This document shows positions 41,738 to 51,013 of a DNA stretch of 64,000 nt, one piece after another. The stretch comes from Paenibacillus lacisoli (GTDB lineage Bacteria; Bacillota; Bacilli; Paenibacillales; Paenibacillaceae): contig NZ_JAUQTB010000015.1 in assembly GCF_030580655.1 (NCBI RefSeq), forward strand, positions 20,356 to 84,355. The letters are read 5' to 3'. The stretch's first letter is position 1, and each line of letters begins with the position of its first letter. The notes below the pieces were generated by a model. It saw only the letters and a program-made list of their open reading frames with translations. It was not told the origin of the DNA and did no database searches. A program made the translations under genes and the position numbers.

Positions 41738-42982
41738 TCAGCTGGGCTGCAGGGCAGCCGTTCTCTCCTCTGTTTCCTGAACCTGTTGCGATCCCAATCC
41801 GTCAAATACTTCATTAAAGATCGTATCCTTTTGAATTTCGGCTGCAATAGACTCAATAATTTTCGCTTCCACATCACGGTTGTCGATCATGAGATCAATT
41901 TTGCGGATCATATTCTGCTGGACATGCTCCAGATCACGTACGTCAAAGATATACTCACCCTGTCCAAAATGATTCAGCAGCTCGCGGTATTTGGTAGCCC
42001 AGCCCAAGGCCAGAACCGGCGTCCCATTCTTGTACGCATGTACAATCGAGTGGTAGCGGGAGGCGATGATGAAATCAAACTGATCCAGCAGATGATGGAT
42101 TTCGATGCAGTCATATTCATCTTCCAGCAGCACTACTCTGTGGTCCTGGGCATAGTGCTTCTTCACATCCTGACAGAGGATCAGGTCTTCTGTAGAGTGA
42201 CGCAGCAGATAGACATTTTTTCCTTTCGCCAAAAGATGATCTGTCATTTCCTTATACATATGGATTAATGTCTCCCGGGAACCATATTTCATCGTTTTTA
42301 CGTTAGGTACAATGGCAACCGAATTCGGCATAACCGCTACAGGTTCCTTTGGCGAGTAGGCGCCGCCCTTAAACAGATGCTCCAGGTTAAACTCTTTGCT
42401 GCCCTGCAGTACAATATCCACTGATTTTTTCACATTATGGGTCGTGTATTTACTCAGATACTCCAGCCCCTCCTGCTCCCGGGCATAAATGGCTTTGGGA
42501 TAGGTCATGTATTTCTTCATCAGTGCAGGAATGATTGTCTTGTAAGGGCCCTCATAATCAAACGGACCAAACGACTGTGACAGCAAAATCATCGGAATAT
42601 TGTACTTCTTCGCCAGCATAATGTTAACCAGATAATTAATCGAGTGACGGATACTGAATTGAGAAGACAGCGCAAACCCGCTGATATCAATAATCAGGTC
42701 GGTATCGTTCAGCAGCTCTTTCATTTTTTGCTTGTTCACATTAACATGGGATGCACCGGGAATCAGCTTGCCGATGGAACCGTAGACCCCACCCAGCAGC
42801 TCGACCTTCAGCTTTTTCCCGATTTTGATGATCTCAAAGTTATAATTCCGGTCCTCGTCCATGCAGTTCATGATGATTTCTTTGTCCGGATAGCGGTTGC
42901 GGATTTCATTAATTACTGTAAAAGACATTGCCTGGGCGCCTTTATTCTCCATTTGCCCGCCGGTAATCAGAATTTTCCCCAT
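41738..42982 (-). CDS. Polysaccharide pyruvyl transferase family protein
   Basis: Predicted to transfer pyruvate from PEP onto a sugar of the EPS as a ketal, 414 aa. The N-terminal MGKILITGGQMENKGAQAM, DISGFALSSQF near residue 97 and ASRYHSIVHAYKNGTPVLAL near residue 330 fit the PS_pyruv_trans family with its GT-B-like fold. The start follows AAGGGG. Last gene of the EPS cluster, 85 bases after the PIG-L gene. Some family members act in colanic acid-type cell-surface polymers; the acceptor sugar cannot be told. Confidence 0.85.
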   Translation of the reverse strand: MGKILITGGQMENKGAQAMSFTVINEIRNRYPDKEIIMNCMDEDRNYNFEIIKIGKKLKVELLGGVYGSIGKLIPGASHVNVNKQKMKELLNDTDLIIDISGFALSSQFSIRHSINYLVNIMLAKKYNIPMILLSQSFGPFDYEGPYKTIIPALMKKYMTYPKAIYAREQEGLEYLSKYTTHNVKKSVDIVLQGSKEFNLEHLFKGGAYSPKEPVAVMPNSVAIVPNVKTMKYGSRETLIHMYKEMTDHLLAKGKNVYLLRHSTEDLILCQDVKKHYAQDHRVVLLEDEYDCIEIHHLLDQFDFIIASRYHSIVHAYKNGTPVLALGWATKYRELLNHFGQGEYIFDVRDLEHVQQNMIRKIDLMIDNRDVEAKIIESIAAEIQKDTIFNEVFDGLGSQQVQETEERTAALQPS

Positions 42983-43067
42983 AGATCCGTTAACCCCTTT
43001 GTATATTAGTCTTGAACATGGCATATATCTCGCTGCTGACACATTCCCTCATTCTCCTGATGGAATC

Positions 43068-43781
43068 CTAAGGCTTGTGGTAATAGGATATAGGTCTGGC
43101 CATCGCTGCATCAAAGCACTTCTTAACCGAATGATACCCAATGGCAAACTGCTGAAGCGCCGGATTCCATTTCGTATATTCTTTTAAGGCATCCACCACC
43201 TTCTCCGCATGGGTCGCGGACTTTTCCTTGTGGATGGGAATACCCGCCTTTTTGGCATTTCGCAGATTATAGGGCTCCACATACAGCCTGAGATCACGAA
43301 TGGCACCGCTGCGCAGCAGGTTTCTTCCCGCTGTCCCCATATTGGCATGGTCCCGGTGATTACCGCCCAGATCGGTGAACACCTTCACCCTGGCCTCCGG
43401 GTAACGTTCGAGGAACTCCTGAAGGACCTTCTCGCAGGATTCCACCGTGGTTGTCCCGTCCTTAACCAGATGTCTGGAGAAATGGATATGCTTATCCGGA
43501 ACGCCCAGCGCTTTGCAGGAACGCAGAAATTCATCATTCCGGTATGCCGTCATATCCTGTTCCTGCAGCGGCTTGTATCCTTCCTCTGCCGGGTTTAACG
43601 TTTTGCGATAAAGCGCGCTCTTGATCTCCCCGTTCAGCTGTCTGCGCACATTTGATGTGGATCCGTCCGTGTAAATGATGACGCGGCACTCGTCCCCGAC
43701 ATCCAGATGATTACGGATCGCAGCACCGAAGGTCAGCGCCTCGTCATCCTGGTGAGGGATAAAAAACAGATTAACCGCCAT
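43068..43781 (-). CDS. PIG-L family deacetylase
   Basis: Predicted zinc-dependent N-deacetylase of the LmbE/PIG-L family, 237 aa. PHQDDE (residues 9-14) is the first zinc motif, with Q where P is usual, and HRDHANMG (about 142-149) supplies the next histidine. A histidine near the C-terminus (IGYHSVKKC) could complete the site. No signal peptide, so it would act inside the cell, on a nucleotide-sugar or lipid-linked EPS unit. It lies 18 bases after the LCP gene, an arrangement that suggests a role in the polymer. Confidence 0.85.
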   Translation of the reverse strand: MAVNLFFIPHQDDEALTFGAAIRNHLDVGDECRVIIYTDGSTSNVRRQLNGEIKSALYRKTLNPAEEGYKPLQEQDMTAYRNDEFLRSCKALGVPDKHIHFSRHLVKDGTTTVESCEKVLQEFLERYPEARVKVFTDLGGNHRDHANMGTAGRNLLRSGAIRDLRLYVEPYNLRNAKKAGIPIHKEKSATHAEKVVDALKEYTKWNPALQQFAIGYHSVKKCFDAAMARPISYYHKP

Positions 43782-43799
43782 GCCTGCTCCTCCTGTGAA

Positions 43800-44780
43800 T
43801 TATTTCAACTGCTCCAGCAGCTTGCTGCGGATGCGTAATTTCTCTTTATCACTGACCTTGTAATAGTAGATATGATTGATCATCTCGCCGCTGCCCTGCA
43901 CCTCATCCTTATCCACCTTTTCGATGTCCTGACGGTAATTAGTGAAAATATCCATAATATCATCCATCGTCAGATTGGTTTTGGTGCTGCCTTTGATTTG
44001 ATCCAGAATCTCGGGGATTTTGGTTACACTGGAGATGTTCTTGGCCTGATCAATGAGGGATGAGAGCACAGCCTGCTGCCGTGCATTGCGCCCGAGGTCA
44101 CCCTTGGGGTCATCATAGCGCATACGCGAATACATCAGAGCATCATGCCCATTCAGAGAGAGCGGACCCTGCTCGTAGGTTCTTCCTTCATATTTAAATG
44201 CAAAAGGATTATTCACCTCGACGCCGCCCAAAATATTAATGATATTCTCAAAACCTTCCATATTGACCTTGATATAATAATCCATCGGCACGCCAAGGAA
44301 GTTCTCTACGGTGTTAACTGCCATTTGCACACCGCCGAACGCATAAGCATGATTAATCTTGTCCACCGTCCCATGTCCCACAATTTCAGTACGGGAATCG
44401 CGGGGAATATTGAACATCAGGACAGAGTGCTTCGCCGGATTCACGCCCAGCACAATAATGGAATCCGAGCGTCCGGTGTCATGCTCCCGCTCGTCCACCC
44501 CCATCACCAGCAGCGTAAACGGCTGCTTTTGACTAAGGTCAACCCCTTGGGCATCCGCCTCGGGCACACTGCCGGCAGTCCCCGCGGTCTTGATGGTTAT
44601 GGGTTCATTGCTGGCTGCGGCTTCCGCCCGATCCCCGGTCCCTCCTGCTACAGAGCGGACCGGTTCATAGATGGAGCTGACGGTATTTTTGACCGATTGA
44701 TAGAGATAGGCGGTGTAACCGCCGGCACTTACGCCAAGAGCACATGCCAGTGCAATGGTTACCTTCCAGCCCCGTTTCAT
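43800..44780 (-). CDS. LCP (LytR-CpsA-Psr) family phosphotransferase
   Basis: 326 aa, one N-terminal membrane anchor (about residues 5-27) and an extracellular LCP domain. Conserved segments are DSIIVLGVNPAKHSVLMFNI, PRDSRTEI with the polyprenyl-phosphate arginine, KINHAYAFGG and IINILGGVEVNNP. LCP enzymes move lipid-linked polymers onto peptidoglycan. The start overlaps the manC stop by four bases (ATGA), so translation is coupled to an EPS gene, which points to wall attachment of this EPS or a role in its export. Confidence 0.92.
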   Translation of the reverse strand: MKRGWKVTIALACALGVSAGGYTAYLYQSVKNTVSSIYEPVRSVAGGTGDRAEAAASNEPITIKTAGTAGSVPEADAQGVDLSQKQPFTLLVMGVDEREHDTGRSDSIIVLGVNPAKHSVLMFNIPRDSRTEIVGHGTVDKINHAYAFGGVQMAVNTVENFLGVPMDYYIKVNMEGFENIINILGGVEVNNPFAFKYEGRTYEQGPLSLNGHDALMYSRMRYDDPKGDLGRNARQQAVLSSLIDQAKNISSVTKIPEILDQIKGSTKTNLTMDDIMDIFTNYRQDIEKVDKDEVQGSGEMINHIYYYKVSDKEKLRIRSKLLEQLK

Positions 44781-46165
44781 GAGGTCATTCTCCCGGACAG
44801 GCAGTGGGCCTCAATATCTTCCCAGTCGGTGAACATTTCCGTGAAATCATCCTCTTTGAGAAGTGGACCCTTCTGGATTTCGATGAATTCCATGTCGGTC
44901 ACCGCTTTGAGGCAATGATACGTATCCGCAGGAATAGTCACTACATCGCCGGGCTGTACGCGCTGCAGTTCACCATCCAGTACGAGAATTCCCTCACCGC
45001 TGATGATGGTCCACGTATCTGATCGCTGACTGTTCATCCGGTAACTCAGATGCTTGCCGGCATCCAGTCCAATCCGCTTGGTAAGCACCTCTTCGTTCTC
45101 ACTCTCATATCTGGTGTAATCCAGCACGCGGTACCAGCCCCAGCGCCGTTCCTCGTACATCGGACGCTGTCCTGGCAGAACCAGATCCTTCACCCGCGGA
45201 CTTGCCGCCTTGTCGGACACGAGAATGCCATCCGGACTTACCGCAACCACCGCATTCGATACACCGATCACTGTAACCGGAATGTCGAGTTCATTGATCA
45301 GATGAGTATTGTGCGAGTCTTCACTGATAATCCCCTCGCCAATGACATTCGCCCCCATATTCTCGGTCAAGGTGTTCCAGGTTCCGAGATCCTTCCAATA
45401 CCCGTCATACGGAATGGCAACGATCTCTTCCTCCTTCTCTACAACCTCGTAATCGAAGCTGATCTTCGGCAGGGTATGATATCTGGAAGAAAGATCTTCA
45501 TACTGAATGGTAATCTCTTTCTGGATCATTTTGTTCAGCATATAGCTGAGCTTGAAGGCAAACACACCGCAATTCCACATGGCGTTCTCTTGAATCAGCT
45601 GCTCGGCCTGTTCCTCGGTCGGCTTCTCCGTGAAGCGTCCCACACGGCGGAAATCCGTCTGCATACCGCCTTCGTCTTCTGCAGCCGGTACGATATAACC
45701 GTATTTTGAGGAAGGGTACGTCGGATTCACACCCATCAAGGCGAGTCCTGCTCCCGATGCATCCAGAGCCCGCTCCAGATCCTTCAGCCGTTCGAAGAAA
45801 TGATCATCTACATAAGGATCTACCGGCAGAATGCACACCGTCTCATCCAATGGCACCTTAGCTTCGGAATATAGATATGCAGATGCAAGGGCGATGGCCG
45901 GGAATGTATCCCGGCGCTCCGGCTCTGCAATAATCGGCACATTGCCCAGCTGGTTCTGCAGAATATCGACCTGCAGGCTGCTGGTCGCGATTACCGTGGA
46001 ATCAGCGAGACCCGCCGAGCTGATCTGTCCCCATACACGTTGAACCATCGATTCCATAGCCTGATTTTCATTCTCCAGCACCTTCAGGAACTGTTTGGAT
46101 CTTGCGTCGTTGGACAGCGGCCACAGCCGCTTGCCCGAGCCTCCGGAGAGTAATACCAGTTTCAT
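44777..46165 (-). CDS. manC: Mannose-1-phosphate guanylyltransferase with cupin domain
   Basis: Makes GDP-mannose, 462 aa. The nucleotidyltransferase signature GGSGKRLWPLS is at residues 8-18, and FTEKPTEEQAEQL and the second half follow the ManC family; a cupin region at about residues 350-440 (LSYRMNSQRSDTWTIISGEG, then PADTYHCLKAV) is the mannose-6-phosphate isomerase-type domain. No phosphomannomutase gene is seen in the cluster, so that step must be encoded elsewhere. 4-base overlap with the LCP gene. Confidence 0.92.
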   Translation of the reverse strand: MKLVLLSGGSGKRLWPLSNDARSKQFLKVLENENQAMESMVQRVWGQISSAGLADSTVIATSSLQVDILQNQLGNVPIIAEPERRDTFPAIALASAYLYSEAKVPLDETVCILPVDPYVDDHFFERLKDLERALDASGAGLALMGVNPTYPSSKYGYIVPAAEDEGGMQTDFRRVGRFTEKPTEEQAEQLIQENAMWNCGVFAFKLSYMLNKMIQKEITIQYEDLSSRYHTLPKISFDYEVVEKEEEIVAIPYDGYWKDLGTWNTLTENMGANVIGEGIISEDSHNTHLINELDIPVTVIGVSNAVVAVSPDGILVSDKAASPRVKDLVLPGQRPMYEERRWGWYRVLDYTRYESENEEVLTKRIGLDAGKHLSYRMNSQRSDTWTIISGEGILVLDGELQRVQPGDVVTIPADTYHCLKAVTDMEFIEIQKGPLLKEDDFTEMFTDWEDIEAHCLSGRMTS

Positions 46166-46192
46166 GCCGTTTCCTCCCTTAGTGAAAGTGGG

Positions 46193-47098
46193 TTATACGA
46201 TCTTCAGTTCGTCAAGTGCCTTTGCTGTTTTCTCAGAGCCGATCGTCTCCAGCAGGTAATCTCTCAGGTCCGGGCCCAGCTCTTCTCTTTTAAGCGCAAA
46301 ATCAAAATTCGCCTTCAGATAGCCGAGCTTGCTGCCAACATCATACAATTTGCCTTCATAGCTGTAGCTGTACATGCGGGACAGGTTCGCCAGTTCTTTG
46401 AGTGCATCGGTCAGTTGAATCTCGCCGCCTACGCCGGCAGGCTGGTTCTCCAGAATCTCCATGATTTCAGGCTCCAGAATATAACGTCCGATAATAGCCA
46501 GATTGGATGGAGGATCCACCTTCGGCTTCTCCACAAGATCGGTGATCAGCTCCAGCTTGTCCGTCAGCTTCTCTCCCTTGATCACGCCATAGCTGCTGAC
46601 GTCTTTCCAAGGCACCGGCTCAACAGCAATAATGCTGCCTTCTGTCTCGTCGTATACATCCATCATCTGCTTGAGGCACGGCACCTCGCTGTCGATGATC
46701 ATATCACCGAGCAGTACCGCGAAAGGCTCATTACCGATAAATTTCCGTGCACACCAGATGGCATGACCCAGACCGAGCGGCTCTTTCTGGCGGACACAAT
46801 GAATTTCCACAAGATTCGTCACTTCACGAACAATGCTCAGCAGCTCTTCCTTGTTTTTTTCTTCCAGGTCGGCTTCGAGCTCCACATTTTTGTCAAAATG
46901 ATCTTCAATCGCACGCTTGCTGCGGCCCGTCACAATGATAATGTCCTCAATACCGGAGTTGATGGCCTCCTCCACAATGTACTGAATGGTCGGCTTGTCC
47001 ACGATCGGAAGCATTTCCTTCGGCATGGCTTTGGTGGCGGGCAAAAAACGGGTTCCTAATCCTGCGGCCGGGATAATTGCTTTTTTCACTTTACTCAT
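46193..47098 (-). CDS. galU: UTP-glucose-1-phosphate uridylyltransferase
   Basis: Makes UDP-glucose, 301 aa. MSKVKKAIIPAAGLGTRFLP carries the GxGTRxLP nucleotide-binding motif, with MPKEMLPIVDKPTIQYIVEE next and VEKPKVDPPSNLAIIGRYIL in the middle. It supplies Ugd, coded about 5 kb upstream in the same cluster. Between wzx and manC. Confidence 0.95.
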   Translation of the reverse strand: MSKVKKAIIPAAGLGTRFLPATKAMPKEMLPIVDKPTIQYIVEEAINSGIEDIIIVTGRSKRAIEDHFDKNVELEADLEEKNKEELLSIVREVTNLVEIHCVRQKEPLGLGHAIWCARKFIGNEPFAVLLGDMIIDSEVPCLKQMMDVYDETEGSIIAVEPVPWKDVSSYGVIKGEKLTDKLELITDLVEKPKVDPPSNLAIIGRYILEPEIMEILENQPAGVGGEIQLTDALKELANLSRMYSYSYEGKLYDVGSKLGYLKANFDFALKREELGPDLRDYLLETIGSEKTAKALDELKIV

Positions 47099-47197
47099 TT
47101 GAAGCCCTCCTAAAAATTAATTTTGACTCAGCGTGGTTTTCGAAAATGTATATAAATTACATATACTTGACGTATTATGTAATTATTTGTTTCGCAC

Positions 47198-48658
47198 TTA
47201 CGCTAACTTATTCTTTCTTATAAGCATATCGCGCAAGTTTTGAATCAGACTCCGGTTAAAAATGAAGATGGCTGCAGCATAGAATATGACACCACAGACG
47301 ACCTGCACAATGAAGTTCGCGTGCTGACCCATGAGAAGGAAGAACAGCCGGTCCACGGCGAATACGCCAACGACCATGATCAGCCCGTACACCATTGCAG
47401 GCAGCATGCTCTTCAGATAAGGCGCGAGGCAGGAGCCGACCATCCTTTTGACCGCGTAAGAATATTGAATGGCGAACAAGGCCAGCTGGATAACGATAAA
47501 GGCGATAGAGACACCAATCGCTCCACCGGCAAATGCGCCGATAAACAATCCGGGGATCTGAACACACATGCCAATCAGCGTATAGCGGAAATACACATCC
47601 GCCCTTCCTTTCGCCTGCAGCAGCGGCTGGATCGGCAGAATAAGCGCACGGATCAGCATCGCTACGGACAGAATCTGGATAATCAGCGTACTAGGCAGCC
47701 ACTTCTCTCCGAATACGAATGGGACCAGTACAGGAGCTGTAACGATAATCCCGAGATAAATCGGTGCGTTCAGATAGCTCACCCAGCCTACGACCTTCAC
47801 GTAGACGCCGCGCAGCTCGTCGATTCTGTCCTGAATTTTGGCAAAAATCGGCAGGCTGACGGTCGATACCAGCGGGGAAAGCTTCTGTACCGGCATAATG
47901 CAGAGCTGGAAGGCAAACGAGTAATACCCCAGTGCCTGAGCGCCGTACAAACGTCCCAGAATAATGTAATCGAGATTCGACATGAACGATTGCAATACGT
48001 TGGAGGACATCTGATAGACCCCGAAGCTCAGATAGCCTTTCAGGTCCTTTCTTGCAAAATGAAGGGTAGGCGGCCAGGTTCTCCAGCCGAGGAACATCAA
48101 TCCTACAGACTTCACCAGCGCATTACCCAGGTACGAGCCTACGAGAGCGTATACGCCCATTCCGGCATAAGCTCCGATAAAAGCAATCAGAAATCCGGCG
48201 ACATAGGCAGCAATTTGAATTTTGGAAATGTTATTGAACTTCAGCTCCTTGCGGAACAGGACTTCAAACTGCTGGCCAAATGCCGGAATCAGACAGAGCA
48301 GCGACATCCAGCGGACCGGATTCACTAACCGGGGCTCATTGTAGAACGCTGCGACTATAGGTGCACTCAAGAAAATGATCAGCGTGATGAAAGCGCTCAT
48401 AGCGAGATTAAGTATGTAGAGACTCGACAAATGATTACGATTGACATCCTGACGGTGAATAATCGCATTCGATATCCCCATGTCCGTCAGGTTGACGGCA
48501 GCCGCCACGACAACCATAACCATTCCCATCAATCCATAGTCGGTTGGACCAAGCAGGCGGGAGACCAGGATGAGCTGCAGCAGCTGCACAATGATCTGAA
48601 ATATCGTGGACATCCCTGACCATTTGGCGGCGTTAATTCCTTTTGCTTTTAATGACAT
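47198..48658 (-). CDS. Wzx-type flippase (MOP superfamily, colanic acid exporter-like)
   Basis: Predicted to flip the undecaprenyl-linked repeat unit, 486 aa. Twelve to fourteen membrane segments, with the amphipathic start SLKAKGINAAKWSGMSTIFQ and LVSRLLGPTDYGLMGMVMVV typical of the WzxC/TuaB group. Lies between a glycosyltransferase and galU, with 99 bases before galU in which an internal promoter is possible. Confidence 0.9.
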   Translation of the reverse strand: MSLKAKGINAAKWSGMSTIFQIIVQLLQLILVSRLLGPTDYGLMGMVMVVVAAAVNLTDMGISNAIIHRQDVNRNHLSSLYILNLAMSAFITLIIFLSAPIVAAFYNEPRLVNPVRWMSLLCLIPAFGQQFEVLFRKELKFNNISKIQIAAYVAGFLIAFIGAYAGMGVYALVGSYLGNALVKSVGLMFLGWRTWPPTLHFARKDLKGYLSFGVYQMSSNVLQSFMSNLDYIILGRLYGAQALGYYSFAFQLCIMPVQKLSPLVSTVSLPIFAKIQDRIDELRGVYVKVVGWVSYLNAPIYLGIIVTAPVLVPFVFGEKWLPSTLIIQILSVAMLIRALILPIQPLLQAKGRADVYFRYTLIGMCVQIPGLFIGAFAGGAIGVSIAFIVIQLALFAIQYSYAVKRMVGSCLAPYLKSMLPAMVYGLIMVVGVFAVDRLFFLLMGQHANFIVQVVCGVIFYAAAIFIFNRSLIQNLRDMLIRKNKLA

Positions 48659-48712
48659 CGTAGCTCTTCTCCCCTAAATTAAGATCGGATACATGAAAAT
48701 CAATCTCTCCCG

Positions 48713-49849
48713 TTACAGGTTCTGTGCAAAATCCAGCAGTGACTCCACCTTGGAATCCCAAGCATGCCGTTTAGCCAATTGGCGGACTGTCTCTTTATCA
48801 GAGTGCTGCTCAAGGGTAGCTCTCACCTGTTCCGGAAAATCCCCGGCTTGACGGTAGAAATACAAAAATGGTTCACGCCGCCGAAGCAGCTCTGGTGTCT
48901 CTGTCACCACAACAGGCAGACCTGCCGCCGCGTATTCGTACAGCTTCATAGGACTCCGGCCTGCATTCGCAGCATGATTGCTCAGCGGCAGCAGAGCGAT
49001 ATCACAATGCTGCAGATAAGCCGGCACCGTCTGATAATTTTTGGCACCAAGCAGGTAAACATTGCTTAAACCGGCAAAATAGCTCTTGGCTCCTTCATGA
49101 ACCGGACCGATAATGACGATACTCAGCTCCGGCATCCGTTCAGCGAGCAGATGCAAGGCCTTCAGATCCAGGCGCTCGTCAATGGCACCGACATAGATCG
49201 CACGCGGTCCGGGAATATCCCGCAGTTCCTCCGGTTCTGCAGCCGGCTTCGAGAAGTGATCATACTCCACACCGTTCTCCAGCAGCAGTGTCGGGATGTC
49301 CGGGTTATACGGCAGCAGCTCGGACAAGACCGGACCGGAAGTCGATACAAGACCCTGAACCCGGGACAGCAGCGTCTGCTCAGCCGCAGCGATCGAACCG
49401 TCTCCTGTCATTTTGCTGTAAATGTCGGTTGGCCGGTAGATCGTAACCTTCGGCTTAATCAGCTCCTCCAGACCTACAAAACGCGGCTGGTCGATCAGCA
49501 GGAGGTCAACGGAGTCCATATTCTTCTGCCTCATCGCTTTCTTCAGGGAAGGCAGCATATAATTTTTTTTCGTCCGCTTATACAGCGGTCCCGCAATTTC
49601 CCATGGCAGCATTGTCATCGGGATCGAGTTAAGCACGCTCGGATGAACATCCGGCCGCTTCCCTCTCCAGATTTTGAACCGCTCCTGAATATCCCGGTCC
49701 TTGCTGTATTTCAGTAGATGGAACGGACTCAGCGGGGTGCTGACATGGATCACAGAGTGCCCCAGCTTGTCCATTTCCCGGGCGAGATGGTGGGAGCCAA
49801 CGACAAACGGGCTGCCCATATACGTATGGCTTGCGAACATGATATTCAT
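48713..49849 (-). CDS. Glycosyltransferase (GT-B fold)
   Basis: 378 aa. The N-terminus MNIMFASHTYMGSPFVVGSH and the C-terminal SNHAANAGRSPMKLYEYAAAGLPVVVTETPE segment (donor-binding region) fit GT-B glycosyltransferases of the GT1/GT4-like group. No signal peptide; cytosolic. Donor and acceptor sugars cannot be told. Lies between a GT4 gene and wzx. Confidence 0.85.
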   Translation of the reverse strand: MNIMFASHTYMGSPFVVGSHHLAREMDKLGHSVIHVSTPLSPFHLLKYSKDRDIQERFKIWRGKRPDVHPSVLNSIPMTMLPWEIAGPLYKRTKKNYMLPSLKKAMRQKNMDSVDLLLIDQPRFVGLEELIKPKVTIYRPTDIYSKMTGDGSIAAAEQTLLSRVQGLVSTSGPVLSELLPYNPDIPTLLLENGVEYDHFSKPAAEPEELRDIPGPRAIYVGAIDERLDLKALHLLAERMPELSIVIIGPVHEGAKSYFAGLSNVYLLGAKNYQTVPAYLQHCDIALLPLSNHAANAGRSPMKLYEYAAAGLPVVVTETPELLRRREPFLYFYRQAGDFPEQVRATLEQHSDKETVRQLAKRHAWDSKVESLLDFAQNL

Positions 49850-49870
49850 CAGAGCACACCCTTCTTCACA

Positions 49871-51013
49871 TTATTTTCCTGCCATTACACCTGCGCTGGT
49901 ATTCTCGGCTGCCACGGCCTTGGCGCTGGTATAACGGCTCAGTACAGCCAGTGTCTCACGGGTGCACTTTTCCCAGGAGAAGGACTGTGCCTGCTTCAGC
50001 CCCTGGCGGCTGAGCTGTTCGCGCAGCATGCTGTCACTCATGAGCAGCTGAATCTTGTCGGCAATATCCTGCGGACTGTTGGGATCGCAATACAATACAG
50101 CATCCCCGCACACTTCAGGCAGCGAAGCCGCATTGGACGAAATAACGGGACATCCGCATGCCATCGCCTCCAGAGGCGGAAAACCAAAGCCTTCGTAAAA
50201 GGAAGGGAAAACGAAACCCGCTGCCTCGTTGTACAAGGTACGCAGCTCTTCATCCTCGACATATCCCATATATTTAACGTTGTCCGTTAACTGTGCCTCG
50301 GGGGTCTTGAATACCTTGGGATTCGTGCCTCCGGCAATGACAATATCAAAGCCCGGCTGTCCCATGATTTCAATCGCCTTCACAATGGAACGGAAGTTTT
50401 TGTTGGGGCTCATGCTGCTTACCGCGAGGACAAATGGCTTATTCAGCCCCTTACGCTCAAGGAAATCCGGATCGCGGTGTGTCCGCAGAATATGCTCTTT
50501 GCCATGGTAGATGACATGAATCTTGGAGTCCTTGATTTTGCAGAATTCCATCAGCTGCCGCTTCGAATTCTCCGAGCAGGTCAGAATGACTTTGGAAGTC
50601 ACACCAAGGATCCGAAAAAGCACCTTATACCAGAGCTTGAATGCAGCCGAATAGCTCTCAGGCACAACATAGACAGCCGTATCATGCAGCGTCACACCCT
50701 GATTACGTTTCAGCAGCGGGCCGGTATTACAGAGATTCAGCAGAAATCCGCCTGCCGTATGGAATGGCAGCACCAGTTGCTCCCATACATGGCCGCTGAA
50801 GCGTCCTACCTGTCTGATTTCAATATGCTGAAGACCCGGATCATGGATTTCCCCCCGCGGTGCCAGCACAATCCATTCATAAGGAGATAGTGCGGGATCC
50901 CGCTCGTCAATCATCCGGTCCAGAGACTTGATCAGCTCGAAAGCATATCTCTGCACGCCTGTAATCGACTGCGTCAGGAACCTGCCGTTAATGTATACCT
51001 TGGTTTTTCTCAT
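49871..51013 (-). CDS. GT4 family glycosyltransferase
   Basis: 380 aa, retaining GT-B enzyme. FVLAVSSMSPNKNFRSIVKA starts the nucleotide-sugar half and FPSFYEGFGFPPLEAMACGC holds the GT4 EGFGxxxxE motif (about residues 268-285). The start overlaps the Wzy-like gene stop by four bases. Mannosyl transfer is plausible given manC in the cluster but is not shown. Confidence 0.9.
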   Translation of the reverse strand: MRKTKVYINGRFLTQSITGVQRYAFELIKSLDRMIDERDPALSPYEWIVLAPRGEIHDPGLQHIEIRQVGRFSGHVWEQLVLPFHTAGGFLLNLCNTGPLLKRNQGVTLHDTAVYVVPESYSAAFKLWYKVLFRILGVTSKVILTCSENSKRQLMEFCKIKDSKIHVIYHGKEHILRTHRDPDFLERKGLNKPFVLAVSSMSPNKNFRSIVKAIEIMGQPGFDIVIAGGTNPKVFKTPEAQLTDNVKYMGYVEDEELRTLYNEAAGFVFPSFYEGFGFPPLEAMACGCPVISSNAASLPEVCGDAVLYCDPNSPQDIADKIQLLMSDSMLREQLSRQGLKQAQSFSWEKCTRETLAVLSRYTSAKAVAAENTSAGVMAGK

